Source: Acidobacterium sp.
GTDB taxonomy: Bacteria; Acidobacteriota; Terriglobia; Terriglobales; Acidobacteriaceae
Direction: 5' to 3'
DNA: 48,279 nt
Assembly (NCBI GenBank): GCA_003167515.1
Contig: PMSS01000069.1
Location: 1 to 48,279, forward strand
Part shown: one piece after another, positions 9,640 through 18,438 of the stretch
How the letters are laid out: each line of letters begins with the position of its first letter
Position numbering within the stretch: position 1 is the first letter of the stretch
Translations under genes and position numbers: made by a program
The notes under the pieces: generated by a model
What the model was told of the DNA's origin: nothing
Database searches by the model: none
The model's input: only the letters and a program-made list of their open reading frames with translations

Positions 9640-10593
9640 TCAGGCTGGCCTTTCTTTTTTCGCTGCTTCGACGTCCGCCTGATGCGCCAGGCGCAGCGCG
9701 TGGCGCGTTGCTGAATATTGCGCTCCGGCGAGCAGCAGCAGTCCGGTGAGGAAGGCCCAGATCATGAGGCTCACGGAGACCTCGAATGGTCCGTAGACGG
9801 ATTGAAGATCGAGATGGGGCAGGACCAGGATGTAGATCAGCCGCGCCACATCCCACAGCAGCCCGGTAATCACAGCGGTCGGCAGCACGGCACGGATGGG
9901 CAGCCAGCGGTTGGGCAGGATCCAGTACACGACGAAGAACATGCTGACGCTCAGGAACGCGACGGCAATCTGCAGAAAGATTTCGTGGATGAATGTGTAG
10001 ACTGCGTTTTGTGTGTGGCCGAAAAACAGGAACCTCAGGATGCCGCTTTGCGCGGTCGCCGCGCCGATCGCCAGCAGGACGAGGAGCCCGATCAGGAAGG
10101 CGAGGCCGAGCGAGACGAGCTGGTTCATCAGGTAGGAGCGGTTTTTTTTCACGCCCCACACCCGGTTCAGCGCCACTTCGAGGGGCATAAAAATGCCGGT
10201 CGAGGAGATCAGGAGCATGATGACTGAGGCCACCTGGACGCTTCCTCGTGGATGAACGAGCAGGCTCATGTTACGGACGACGAAATCCTGGTTCGAGGGC
10301 AGAACGTCGCGCAGCAGGCCGCCAATTTCCTTCACCATTGCAGGGGAGTGGAAGAGCCGCTGGGCGACGGTGAACATCATGACGATGAAAGGGAATATGG
10401 AGAGGATGGTATTGGCGGCGACGCTGAAGGCGTAGGTATGTACTTCAGTCTGGGCGAGATAGCGGGCCAAGGCCGCCAGCACGGGCCACCATCCGCGACG
10501 CTCGGGACGCGCGGGCGGTTGGGGAGCCTCGGGCGGCAGTGCGTCGGGGGCGTCAGAGAGCGGTGAGGGCTGGATTTCGACTTTCTCAGCCAT
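9640..10593 (-). CDS. YihY/BrkB family inner membrane protein
   Basis: HTYAFSVAANTILSIFPFIVMM; VALNRVWGVKKNRSYLMNQL; multiple TM segments. Confidence 0.85.
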   Translation of the reverse strand: MAEKVEIQPSPLSDAPDALPPEAPQPPARPERRGWWPVLAALARYLAQTEVHTYAFSVAANTILSIFPFIVMMFTVAQRLFHSPAMVKEIGGLLRDVLPSNQDFVVRNMSLLVHPRGSVQVASVIMLLISSTGIFMPLEVALNRVWGVKKNRSYLMNQLVSLGLAFLIGLLVLLAIGAATAQSGILRFLFFGHTQNAVYTFIHEIFLQIAVAFLSVSMFFVVYWILPNRWLPIRAVLPTAVITGLLWDVARLIYILVLPHLDLQSVYGPFEVSVSLMIWAFLTGLLLLAGAQYSATRHALRLAHQADVEAAKKERPA

Positions 10594-10868
10594 AGGTGAA
10601 CTGGCAAAAGCGTAACAGACCAGCCTGGAGTGGCAGATGTCCGGTCCTGGGACACACGCGGACAGACGCGCAGAGGCTCTACGGGCAGCACGAAAGTAGC
10701 ATGTACTACCGTAACCTCATGAAAATTGCCGGTTTCCCTCAACAATTTTTCCTTGATTTCACATTCGTTTCCTGCCATAACAGGTACACGAATTCCGTCC
10801 CCCAGGAATGGAATCGCAATTGAGAAGGCCAGTTCCTGATGTATTTGAATGTTTGCCGCCGCGCCCGC

Positions 10869-10922
10869 CGGGTAATCCCGTGAGCTGCCCCAAACCGCCG
10901 ATGAAGGCGGGCAAAGGCAGCT
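10869..10922 (+). ncRNA. Candidate structured RNA / 5' leader upstream of the cold-shock gene (unclassified)
   Basis: CGGG-TAAT-CCCG hairpin followed by AGCTGCC-ccaaa-CCGCC-GATGAA-GGCGG-gcaaa-GGCAGCT, two perfect nested stems with a symmetric 5/5 internal loop. Confidence 0.4.
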
Positions 10923-11008
10923 TTTGGTGTCTCTGGTTCTTGTTACATCCGTAATGGAATTGGAGAAGCCGGGCTAACGCGGAGGCAACAAACGATGAAG
11001 GAGTCCCA

Positions 11009-11218
11009 GTGAAAGAGAATGGCGTAGTGAAGTGGTTCAACGGAGCTAAGGGATACGGGTTCATCCAGCGGTCAAGCGGCGAAGACGTTTTTGTACACTT
11101 CTCCGCTATCCAGGATTCGGGGTACAGGACGCTGAATGAGGGCGAAGCGGTCGAGTTCGAGTGCCAGCAGGGACCAAAAGGGCTGAGCGCCGCGAACGTC
11201 GTCCGCAATGGCGCCTGA
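11009..11218 (+). CDS. Cold-shock domain protein
   Basis: [33 protein letters not shown] start preceded by GGAG. Confidence 0.93.
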   Translation: MKENGVVKWFNGAKGYGFIQRSSGEDVFVHFSAIQDSGYRTLNEGEAVEFECQQGPKGLSAANVVRNGA

Positions 11219-11349
11219 TTCGGCTTCCGCTGCGCGGTTTCGCACTCCCCAGGCTCGCCGCGTAGCTTACTGCCGCCTGTGAATGCCGCAGGGGACAATC
11301 TGCCTTGGCAAGGTTCCATCGACGATTCGGAGTTGCTGTCCCCCTCGCT

Positions 11350-12453
11350 CTAATCCCGTCGCAGATTTTCGACTGCCCAACTTGCCGTTTCGGCGAGGAC
11401 GGGATCGGTGTCTTCGGCCCACTGGCTAAGGAGCGGAAGGAATCGCTGTTGGCCGCTGTTGCCCATGGCGATGGCGAGGTTGCGCCGGAATCCGGAGAAT
11501 TTTGTGCGGCGGACGGGTGAGCCGTTGAACCAGCGGCCGAACGCGTCTTCGTCCATCTCCGCCAGCCATTCGAGCGCGGGATTCACCAGAGCCGCGCGCG
11601 GCGCGAGGTCTGGATCGGCGGCGATGGGGGCGCGGCGATTCCACGGGCACACGTCCTGGCAGATGTCGCAGCCGACGACCTGGCGGCCGATGGCTGGGCG
11701 CAGGGCTTCGGGTATCGCGCCGCGCTTTTCGATTGTCAGGTAGGAGATGCAGCGGGTGGCATCCATCTGGCGCGGACCGGTCAGCGCCTGGGTGGGGCAG
11801 GCGTCGATGCAGCGCGTGCAGGAGCCGCAGCGGTCGGGCGCCAGCTGGAGTGCGTGAGAGGTTGGAATTTCAAGGGAAGTGACGATCACTCCCAGGAAGA
11901 GCCACGAGCCGAGGTGCTGGTTCAGGATGCAGGTGTTCTTGCCGACGAAGCCGATGCCGGCATAGCGGGCGTAGACGCGCTCGACGACAGGGCCGGTGTC
12001 GACGAAGCAGCGAGACCCGAACGGGCCGAGGGTGGTGGTGAGGTTTTCGCGGAGCTTTTCGAGGCGGCGTAAGAGGACCTTGTGGTAGTCGGAGGGGCAG
12101 CCTTCTTCCGCGTGGCCAGTCCAGGCGTAGCGGGCGATCCAGGCGCTGGCTTCCGGGGCGGGATCGATGGAGCGCGGCTCGGCGGAGTTGTAGTTCGCTG
12201 CGCATACAATCACAGACCGCGCCCACGGCAGCGCAACGCGGACGGAGGAGCGGACCAACTGGCCGGACTCATCCCGGCGCTTGAGGTAATCCATCTCTCC
12301 GGCGTGCCCGGCTTCGACCCAGTCGGCGAAACGGCTGCGTTCTTCGTGGTCTTCGGGTGAGCCTGGAGCGGGCACTGGGGCGATTCCGGCGGCGGCGAAA
12401 CCGGCCTGGCGCGCCTGCGAATCGAGTAAATCCAGCATGGTGGATGAATTCAT
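11350..12453 (-). CDS. queG: Epoxyqueuosine reductase QueG
   Basis: 4Fe-4S ferredoxin motifs CGSCTRCIDACPTQA and CDICQDVCPWNRR; YARYAGIGFVGKNTCI. Confidence 0.92.
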   Translation of the reverse strand: MNSSTMLDLLDSQARQAGFAAAGIAPVPAPGSPEDHEERSRFADWVEAGHAGEMDYLKRRDESGQLVRSSVRVALPWARSVIVCAANYNSAEPRSIDPAPEASAWIARYAWTGHAEEGCPSDYHKVLLRRLEKLRENLTTTLGPFGSRCFVDTGPVVERVYARYAGIGFVGKNTCILNQHLGSWLFLGVIVTSLEIPTSHALQLAPDRCGSCTRCIDACPTQALTGPRQMDATRCISYLTIEKRGAIPEALRPAIGRQVVGCDICQDVCPWNRRAPIAADPDLAPRAALVNPALEWLAEMDEDAFGRWFNGSPVRRTKFSGFRRNLAIAMGNSGQQRFLPLLSQWAEDTDPVLAETASWAVENLRRD

Positions 12454-12556
12454 AGGGATGCGGCGGGTTTTTCGTGGGGTGGCGTATCCTGCTGAGCGCG
12501 CAGGCCCCGGTCCCCTTTTCAGAGTACCTGCGTCCGGGGCCCTGTCTCTTCTTGTC

Positions 12557-12585
12557 TTGCCGCCCGCAGGGTTCCCCCGTATACT
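12557..12585 (+). promoter_or_regulatory. Candidate sigma70 promoter upstream of comF
   Basis: TTGCCG - 17 bp - TATACT. Confidence 0.4.
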
Positions 12586-12695
12586 GCACGCAAAGAGGGG
12601 CGGTCTGCCGTTCCTCCGAAACGAGGTGTGTCTTCAGTCAGAGTCTTTCCCTGACGAGCGAAGTTCCGCCATCCGACGTATCGGTTTGGCGCGCT

Positions 12696-13616
12696 GTGGT
12701 TCGCGTGCTTCGAAGTACCGCGCGCACTTCGATTCTGGGCACCCTTGATAGTCTTACCTCCGTAATTTTTCCCTCCGACTGCCGCGTTTGCGGCCTCCCG
12801 CTTGCTGGTTTCACCCTCCTGCCCATCTGCTCCTGCTGTTGGAACGATCTGCCCGTGCAAACCGGAGCGCTCTGCGCCTGCTGTGGCGAGGCATTGTCTT
12901 CGGAACCGATGGGTTCAGAGCCAGGACTTGCCGCGCGGATGCTTTGCCGGCCCTGTCGCGTCGTGCCGCCTGATTTCGAGAAGGCCGTCGCTCATGGTGT
13001 CTACACGGGCAAGCTCAGGACCCTGCTGCACCTGCTCAAGTACGACGGCATGGAGCCGCTGGCGAAACGGCTGGGCGCGCTGTTGGCCGAGCAGGTTGTT
13101 GCTATACCCGATCTCCCCAACGATCTGGTGGCTGTTCCGGTTCCGCTGTTCGGAAAGAAGCTGCGCAGCCGTGGGTTCAACCAGTCGGAGCTGCTGGCGC
13201 GGGGCCTGCTGGGGGCATTGCGTCAGCGGCGGCCGGACTTGCGGATCAAACTTGCGTCCGCGCTGCTGGTGAGGCGGCGTGCGACCGAGAGTCAGGCGGG
13301 TCTGGACCCGCACGAGCGGCGCGCGAATGTTCGTGGCGCTTTTTTTGTTCCGCGGCCAGAGGTGGTTCGGGGACGCAACGTGATCCTGATCGACGACATT
13401 TACACCACGGGCGCCACGGCGCGCGCCTGCTCCGCTGCGTTGCGAAAGGCGGGAGCCGCGTCGATCCGGGTGGCCACGGTGGCACGCGCGCAGATCGAAT
13501 TCGCGCCGCAGCCTGAAGATTTGCATTTGCGGGAGCCGGAACGCGCCGAGCTTCCCATGGAAGAAGACTTTACGTTCTGGGAGGAAGGCCGTACCCATCC
13601 CGTCACGCCAACATAG
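12696..13616 (+). CDS. ComF family phosphoribosyltransferase-like protein
   Basis: Paired Cys motifs CRVCG, CSCCWNDLP, CACCGEAL, CRPC; PRPP site NVILIDDIYTTGATA. Start uncertain (GTG 12696 chosen; ORF is open from 12474). Confidence 0.85.
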   Translation: MVRVLRSTARTSILGTLDSLTSVIFPSDCRVCGLPLAGFTLLPICSCCWNDLPVQTGALCACCGEALSSEPMGSEPGLAARMLCRPCRVVPPDFEKAVAHGVYTGKLRTLLHLLKYDGMEPLAKRLGALLAEQVVAIPDLPNDLVAVPVPLFGKKLRSRGFNQSELLARGLLGALRQRRPDLRIKLASALLVRRRATESQAGLDPHERRANVRGAFFVPRPEVVRGRNVILIDDIYTTGATARACSAALRKAGAASIRVATVARAQIEFAPQPEDLHLREPERAELPMEEDFTFWEEGRTHPVTPT

Positions 13617-13709
13617 GGGGCGATGGGATCCCTGGGCCAGGTTTCGACTGGCGGTGTTCGAAAATAGCTGCCCGAGCCGGCAACTCGGGCCACCTGAGAC
13701 GGAGGCATT

Positions 13710-14372
13710 ATGTCGTTGGGGAAAGCTGGTGTTCACGCTCGAAGACAAAGTCTGGGCAAATCGCCGGGTATGGCCCATGCCAAGGCGGAAGGCTATATCG
13801 GCACCCACGGCGGCACGCATGGCGGCGAAGGCCTGCGGGTCGTCAAAACCACCCAGGCGCTGCAGACGCCGGTGCTGGTGCTCAACGCCTCCTATGAGCC
13901 GATTAATATTTGCGGCGCTCGGCGCGCCCTGGTTCTGGTGCTGAAGGGCGTCGCTCGCACCGAAGAAGAGCAGGGCCTCGAGCTGCACTCCGCGCGCGTG
14001 CGCATGGCCATGCCCTCCGTTATCCGTTTGCTTGAGTACCGCCGCATTCCGCATCAGACGCGGGCGCTCTCGCGCAAGAACATCCTGCTGCGCGATCGCA
14101 ACACCTGCCAGTACTGTGGAGTGATTCTGCCGTCAGCGGAGTTGACGCTCGACCACGTGATCCCGCGTTCGCGCGGGGGCCTGTCAACCTGGGAAAACCT
14201 GGTTGCGGCTTGCCACGCGTGCAATCGCCGCAAGGGGAATCATCTGCTCCACGAGCAGGAGCACATGAAGCTGCAGCGCGAGCCGCGGCCGTTCACGCTG
14301 CACACCAGCCGTCACATTATGCGGATGATTGGGCACTCGGACTCGAAGTGGCGGAAGTATTTGTACTACTGA
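13710..14372 (+). CDS. HNH endonuclease
   Basis: [12 protein letters not shown]...[13 protein letters not shown]...[15 protein letters not shown]. Confidence 0.9.
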   Translation: MSLGKAGVHARRQSLGKSPGMAHAKAEGYIGTHGGTHGGEGLRVVKTTQALQTPVLVLNASYEPINICGARRALVLVLKGVARTEEEQGLELHSARVRMAMPSVIRLLEYRRIPHQTRALSRKNILLRDRNTCQYCGVILPSAELTLDHVIPRSRGGLSTWENLVAACHACNRRKGNHLLHEQEHMKLQREPRPFTLHTSRHIMRMIGHSDSKWRKYLYY

Positions 14373-14393
14373 TCGACCGCGGTCTCGATTGCC

Positions 14394-14591
14394 TTACCAG
14401 ACCCTGGCCAGGTTCTCCACGCTCTGGCGATAGTCTTCCTGCTCGATCCTGCTGCGCACGCCGAATTCAGTCAGCACCGTCATCATCTGTCCCACAGGAA
14501 GCCCGGCCGACTCAGCCGCCCGGCCCAACGACGCCTCACCTTTCCGATATCTTTCGACAGCCAGAAGAACTTGCGCTGATGACGACGCCAT
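14394..14591 (-). CDS. UPF0175-like small antitoxin/regulator
   Basis: 65 aa: AVERYRKGEASLGRAAESAGLPVGQMMTVLTEFGV. Confidence 0.55.
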   Translation of the reverse strand: MASSSAQVLLAVERYRKGEASLGRAAESAGLPVGQMMTVLTEFGVRSRIEQEDYRQSVENLARVW

Positions 14592-14616
14592 GATGTCGCC
14601 CTCCCCTGCCGGTATT

Positions 14617-16206
14617 TTAGTTCTCGGGCAGAATTGCGAGGCGCCCTGACTCCTGCTGCTGCCCGTCGCGGAGAAAGGCGGGAGCCACATACGCCGGCCC
14701 CCATGCCGGCGCCCGCAGCTCCGGCATCGGCTTAGCCTGAAAGAGCCTCTTACATTGCCTGGCCGTCCAGCGCGCCCACTTCCTCGACTTCTTGCGCCGG
14801 GCGCTGTCGCTCGAAATGCCGGTGCCTGCATACATCTGCCGGTAGAGCTTCGACAGAAAGATAAAGGCGATCCGCGACGTGATGTTCGGACAGCAGGCAG
14901 ACCGCTCCCAAATCGCCGGCCAGTTATAAAACCGGTCCCAAACCTTCTGGGTCCGCTCGCGAATTTCATCCGAGCTCATCGAAGGATGCGGCGTAAACAT
15001 CTTCGGCCGAGACTCCCAGGGAATCAGCCAGTAGCGCGTGATCGGCACGCCGCCCACCATGGCCGGATCGACGGATTGCTGCTTTTCCCAGCGCATAAAA
15101 TCCACGGTGCCTGGGAACGGCGTCATCATCACGAACTGGGCAAAGGTCACGCCGGCCTTCATCGCCATATCGACGGTTGCATCGAAGGTCGCCGGCTTGT
15201 CGGTGGGCAGGCCGAAGATGAACGATCCAAGCACGTGCACCCCGTGCGATTTGAATTTCTGCAGTTGCGTGGCCAGCGCGTCGCCGGAATAGTTCCAGTC
15301 CTTATAGACCGCTTTCAGTCCCTCGGGCGTGACCGCCTCCACACCCACCAGTGCTCCCCTGATGTTGGCCTTGCGCATGGCGTCCAGATAGTCGCCATCC
15401 TCGCCGGCTTCCATGGTGATCTGAGTGAAGAAGACCATGTCCTGGGGCAGCTTGGCCAGCTCTTCCATCAGTTGCAGGCGCTCGGTGCGGATGGCGGTCA
15501 ACTCTTCCACCTTCGCGAGATTGTTCTGCTCGCGTGCCAGACGCAGATCGGTGAGCGTCACCGGGTAAAAATTGTCGTCGGCGAGCGCGATGAACCTAAA
15601 GCCCAGCCGCCGCAGATTCACGATTTCGTCAATCACGCTCTGATAGCGGCGCTGCCGGGGCTGCTGTCCGTCGGTCCGCCACACGCTGCAAAATGAGCAA
15701 TGCTTGGGACAGCCGCGAATCGTCTGCACGGAAGCCCACATGTACTTTTCGGGCTGCATCAGGTCCCAGCGTGCAGGCAGGAAGTCGGTCCCGGAGATGC
15801 GGCCGCCTTCATAGACTCTCTCGGGATGGCCACCGAGGCAGTCCGTCACGACCTTGCTCCACACCAGATCGCCGTCGCCCTTGACCACTGCGTGCGCCTC
15901 GCCGTGCTCCAGCGCTTCCTCGGGATAAAGAGTGGCATGAATGCCGCCATAGACGACCCATGCTCCTCGTTCGCGCGCCATCTTTCCTACCTGGTATCCG
16001 CGCAGAGCATTGCCGGTATGCACGCTGATGCCGACGATATCGCCGGCCTGAATGCGGTCAGGAACAATCTGCTCCAGCGACTCGTCGACGAGAATCGGGT
16101 CTCCCACCAAGGCAGGTGTGGCGGCCGCCAGAACAAACAGCCACCGCGGCGTGATCACGGCCGTGCCAAACGAATTGTCGCTGGGATTCACGAGAAAAAC
16201 ACTCAT
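14617..16206 (-). CDS. B12-binding domain radical SAM protein
   Basis: N-terminal cobalamin-binding-like region; RGCPKHCSFC (CxxxCxxC); FGLPTDKPATF. Confidence 0.88.
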   Translation of the reverse strand: MSVFLVNPSDNSFGTAVITPRWLFVLAAATPALVGDPILVDESLEQIVPDRIQAGDIVGISVHTGNALRGYQVGKMARERGAWVVYGGIHATLYPEEALEHGEAHAVVKGDGDLVWSKVVTDCLGGHPERVYEGGRISGTDFLPARWDLMQPEKYMWASVQTIRGCPKHCSFCSVWRTDGQQPRQRRYQSVIDEIVNLRRLGFRFIALADDNFYPVTLTDLRLAREQNNLAKVEELTAIRTERLQLMEELAKLPQDMVFFTQITMEAGEDGDYLDAMRKANIRGALVGVEAVTPEGLKAVYKDWNYSGDALATQLQKFKSHGVHVLGSFIFGLPTDKPATFDATVDMAMKAGVTFAQFVMMTPFPGTVDFMRWEKQQSVDPAMVGGVPITRYWLIPWESRPKMFTPHPSMSSDEIRERTQKVWDRFYNWPAIWERSACCPNITSRIAFIFLSKLYRQMYAGTGISSDSARRKKSRKWARWTARQCKRLFQAKPMPELRAPAWGPAYVAPAFLRDGQQQESGRLAILPEN

Positions 16207-16484
16207 CGAGCCTAACCTTTCCTGTGCGGCGGCGGCCTTAAGAGAGCGTCTCGCAGGTTGTTGTGAAACTTGCTGGGGTTCGATCCTGGAAGGGGCCAGT
16301 GCGCCTGGCGTCCCAACCGACTTTTCCCCGATCATACGCGCCAAAATACGCCATTGGATATCGGGGAGCGTAAGAATTTCGCAATTTGTCAGCGAGATTG
16401 CCACTCGCCCGTTTGTGGCGGATTTGCAAAATCGAGGACTGGGGCAGCCCGTAACATCAGGGAAGAAGCTCTGGAATCCGCAGT

Positions 16485-17000
16485 TTATCTTTTCGGCACC
16501 TTCGGTTCCGCCAGCACTTTGAGGCATTTTTCGATCCGCCGCGCTCGCGTCTCCGGCTTCTTTGCCTGTTCGATCCCGTCCACCAGCTCTTTTCGACGAG
16601 AGTACGACAGTGCTCCGAAAGCGCCCTTCACCCTGCCCTTCGCGGCCAGGGCCTTCTTCAAATCCGCCGGGACCGTAACCGTCCGCTCGGCGGTGTCCAG
16701 CTCCATCATAACCTTCACCACATCTCCGACACCGGCTCCGGCAGCCGCGCGCAGAGTCTGATTGACAGCCATGTAGTGGGTGCCGTCGCCGCGCGGCAGA
16801 ATCGAGTTGCGATACGCGACGCCGTTGATCGTTCCGCGCACGGCAACGCGACCCTTCGAGCCGAAAACCTGCGCGACGGTGAAGGGAATCGGCAAGTGCG
16901 TCCACGCGCCCCCGGGTCCGCGCCCAATCAGCTCGATAGTGAACGTCTGCTTCAAGGTTTTTCCAGCGGCGAACCGGCGGGCGCAGGCGGTTTCGTCCAT
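16485..17000 (-). CDS. DUF1905 / YdeI-OmpD-associated domain protein
   Basis: KTLKQTFTIELIGRGPGGAWTHLPIPFTVAQVFGSKGRVAVRGTING; C-terminal YSRRKELVDGIEQAKKPETRARRIEK. Start approximate. Confidence 0.75.
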   Translation of the reverse strand: MDETACARRFAAGKTLKQTFTIELIGRGPGGAWTHLPIPFTVAQVFGSKGRVAVRGTINGVAYRNSILPRGDGTHYMAVNQTLRAAAGAGVGDVVKVMMELDTAERTVTVPADLKKALAAKGRVKGAFGALSYSRRKELVDGIEQAKKPETRARRIEKCLKVLAEPKVPKR

Positions 17001-17365
17001 CCCGTATCGCAGTAGACGCTCCACTTCTTCACCTTGCCATCGTGCACTTCCGCCAGCCACGCGGCGGTCACGTGCCAGCTTTGCGGAAGGACGCGCTCGT
17101 CCACTTTCCACTTGCCGCCCGCTTCGCCGAACAGGGCCACGCGGCAACCATCCACAAACGCCGCGCCAACGCGAATCCAGTAGCCGGGATAAGCGTCGAA
17201 GAAGTGCCGCCATCCCGTGATCATTTTCTCGGCGCCGGAGAAACTTCTGCCGTTGGCATCGGTAAACGTATGGTCTTCGGTCATGGCATCGCGCATGGCG
17301 CCGAGATCCTCTGTGTTGATGGCCTTTACGAACGCGCTCGCGACATCGATGGGTGTAGCGGGCAT
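16952..17365 (-). CDS. SnoaL/NTF2-like family protein
   Basis: MPATPIDVASAFVKAINTEDLGAMRDAMTEDHTFTDANGRSFSGAEKM. Confidence 0.8.
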   Translation of the reverse strand: MPATPIDVASAFVKAINTEDLGAMRDAMTEDHTFTDANGRSFSGAEKMITGWRHFFDAYPGYWIRVGAAFVDGCRVALFGEAGGKWKVDERVLPQSWHVTAAWLAEVHDGKVKKWSVYCDTGWTKPPAPAGSPLEKP

Positions 17366-17478
17366 GGTTCCTCCTCGGTTGAGGCGAAGATATCATTGTT
17401 CAAAATGTTTTCGATGTGAAAACACCAGTGAATTAAAGTTGATACCTGGGTAAGATGCGGGGTTGCCATGCGCGCGGC

Positions 17479-17522
17479 GCTATTCCCAGCGGCGGAACAT
17501 GAGCGAGCCGTTGGTGCCGCCG
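17479..17522 (-). repeat. Partial duplicate of the fabF 3' end (last 13 codons plus stop)
   Basis: 41/44 identical to 18395-18438, same orientation; encodes GGTNGSLMFRRWE* versus GGTNGSLIFRRWE* in fabF. Confidence 0.9.
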
Positions 17523-17536
17523 GCGATCAGAAGGGG

Positions 17537-17920
17537 TCAGGCAATCTTGTAGGCGTAGGCATCGTCGATGACGCGATCACCCCACCTTTGTCCGCCCAGG
17601 CGCATCCCGACGACGCTCGCAGCTTTGCCGAACATCTTGCGCAGTTCCCGGACAAAGGGATCGGTCGTCTTCATGATTAGAATCGCGGGGCTCTCGCGCA
17701 CGGTGAAACCTGCCTGATTGAGGGCTCGGATGACTCGGAGGTAGGCATCGCCGGGACTCAGAGGGTCGAGTTTCCGCGAAGCGACCACAAAGCGCCAGTC
17801 CTCGTATTCGGGGAAGTGGACCCAGAGAGCTAGCGCAAGCGGCAGCCCGTTGTCCTCCAGTGCCAGGACGATCTTTTCGCCCTTCTTCAGGTCGAGATCT
17901 ACCAAAGTTGCTTTATCCAT
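17537..17920 (-). CDS. Uncharacterised 127-aa protein, partner of HEPN protein
   Basis: ORF MDKATLVDLDLKKGEKIVLALEDNG...; start lies 22 nt inside the upstream HEPN ORF. Confidence 0.65.
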   Translation of the reverse strand: MDKATLVDLDLKKGEKIVLALEDNGLPLALALWVHFPEYEDWRFVVASRKLDPLSPGDAYLRVIRALNQAGFTVRESPAILIMKTTDPFVRELRKMFGKAASVVGMRLGGQRWGDRVIDDAYAYKIA

Positions 17921-18312
17921 GGGAGTAGCCCGTGATGTTCCTCCATTATGGCATCGAGGAAGGCCCTGCAACTGGCCCGGTCCACAGTCCTGTAGCGGCT
18001 GTCCTCGGACCAGGCCGTAACGATCTCCCAATTCCTTTGGAAGATATCGTCGCCGCTGGACCGTCGAAGGCGGGCATCATCGATTCCCGCAACGACGAGG
18101 AGCTTTCTGAGGTCGTGGGTCCAGGAATCGTCGACGATCTTCTTATCGGGGAATTCGTAGCGGCTGAACCGTTTTGCGATGCAGGCTTTGAGGGCGCATT
18201 CGACCGCGTAGCCCGCAAGATAGTACGCTCCGCTGAATTGTCGCGCGCGCGATAACACCTGAGCTTCGCGGAGCCGAGTGTTTGCCAGCGCCTGCAGATC
18301 GCGTCGGTTCAC
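17899..18312 (-). CDS. HEPN domain-containing protein
   Basis: LANTRLREAQVLSRARQFSGAYYLAGYAVECALKACIAKR...WTHDLRKLL typical of HEPN proteins. Confidence 0.8.
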   Translation of the reverse strand: MNRRDLQALANTRLREAQVLSRARQFSGAYYLAGYAVECALKACIAKRFSRYEFPDKKIVDDSWTHDLRKLLVVAGIDDARLRRSSGDDIFQRNWEIVTAWSEDSRYRTVDRASCRAFLDAIMEEHHGLLPWIKQLW

Positions 18313-18394
18313 TGCGCCGATTGTAAGAAGCTAACGGCGGAAGGAGGGGAGAATTCGGCCGCGACAAGAAACGGGGGTAACGGACCGCGTTGCC

Positions 18395-18438
18395 GCTATT
18401 CCCAGCGGCGGAAGATGAGGGAACCGTTGGTGCCGCCG
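18395..18438 (-). repeat. fabF 3' end, inner copy of the 44-bp direct repeat
   Basis: Matches 17479-17522 (3 mismatches). Confidence 0.9.

Noticed and set aside
9629-9656. AGGTCAGGCTGGCCTTTCTTTTTT, terminator-like on the plus strand
   Set aside because: Overlaps the end of the minus-strand yihY CDS and no plus-strand gene precedes it.
4973-12453. queC and queG in the same window as a queuosine cluster
   Set aside because: They are 5.5 kb apart on opposite strands with unrelated genes between and no queD/E/F; no cluster is supported.
13636-13660. GGTTTCGACTGG resembles the conserved 5' end of tmRNA
   Set aside because: No tag ORF, no 3' tRNA-like domain, and the next gene starts 60 nt later; treated as a short hairpin leader.
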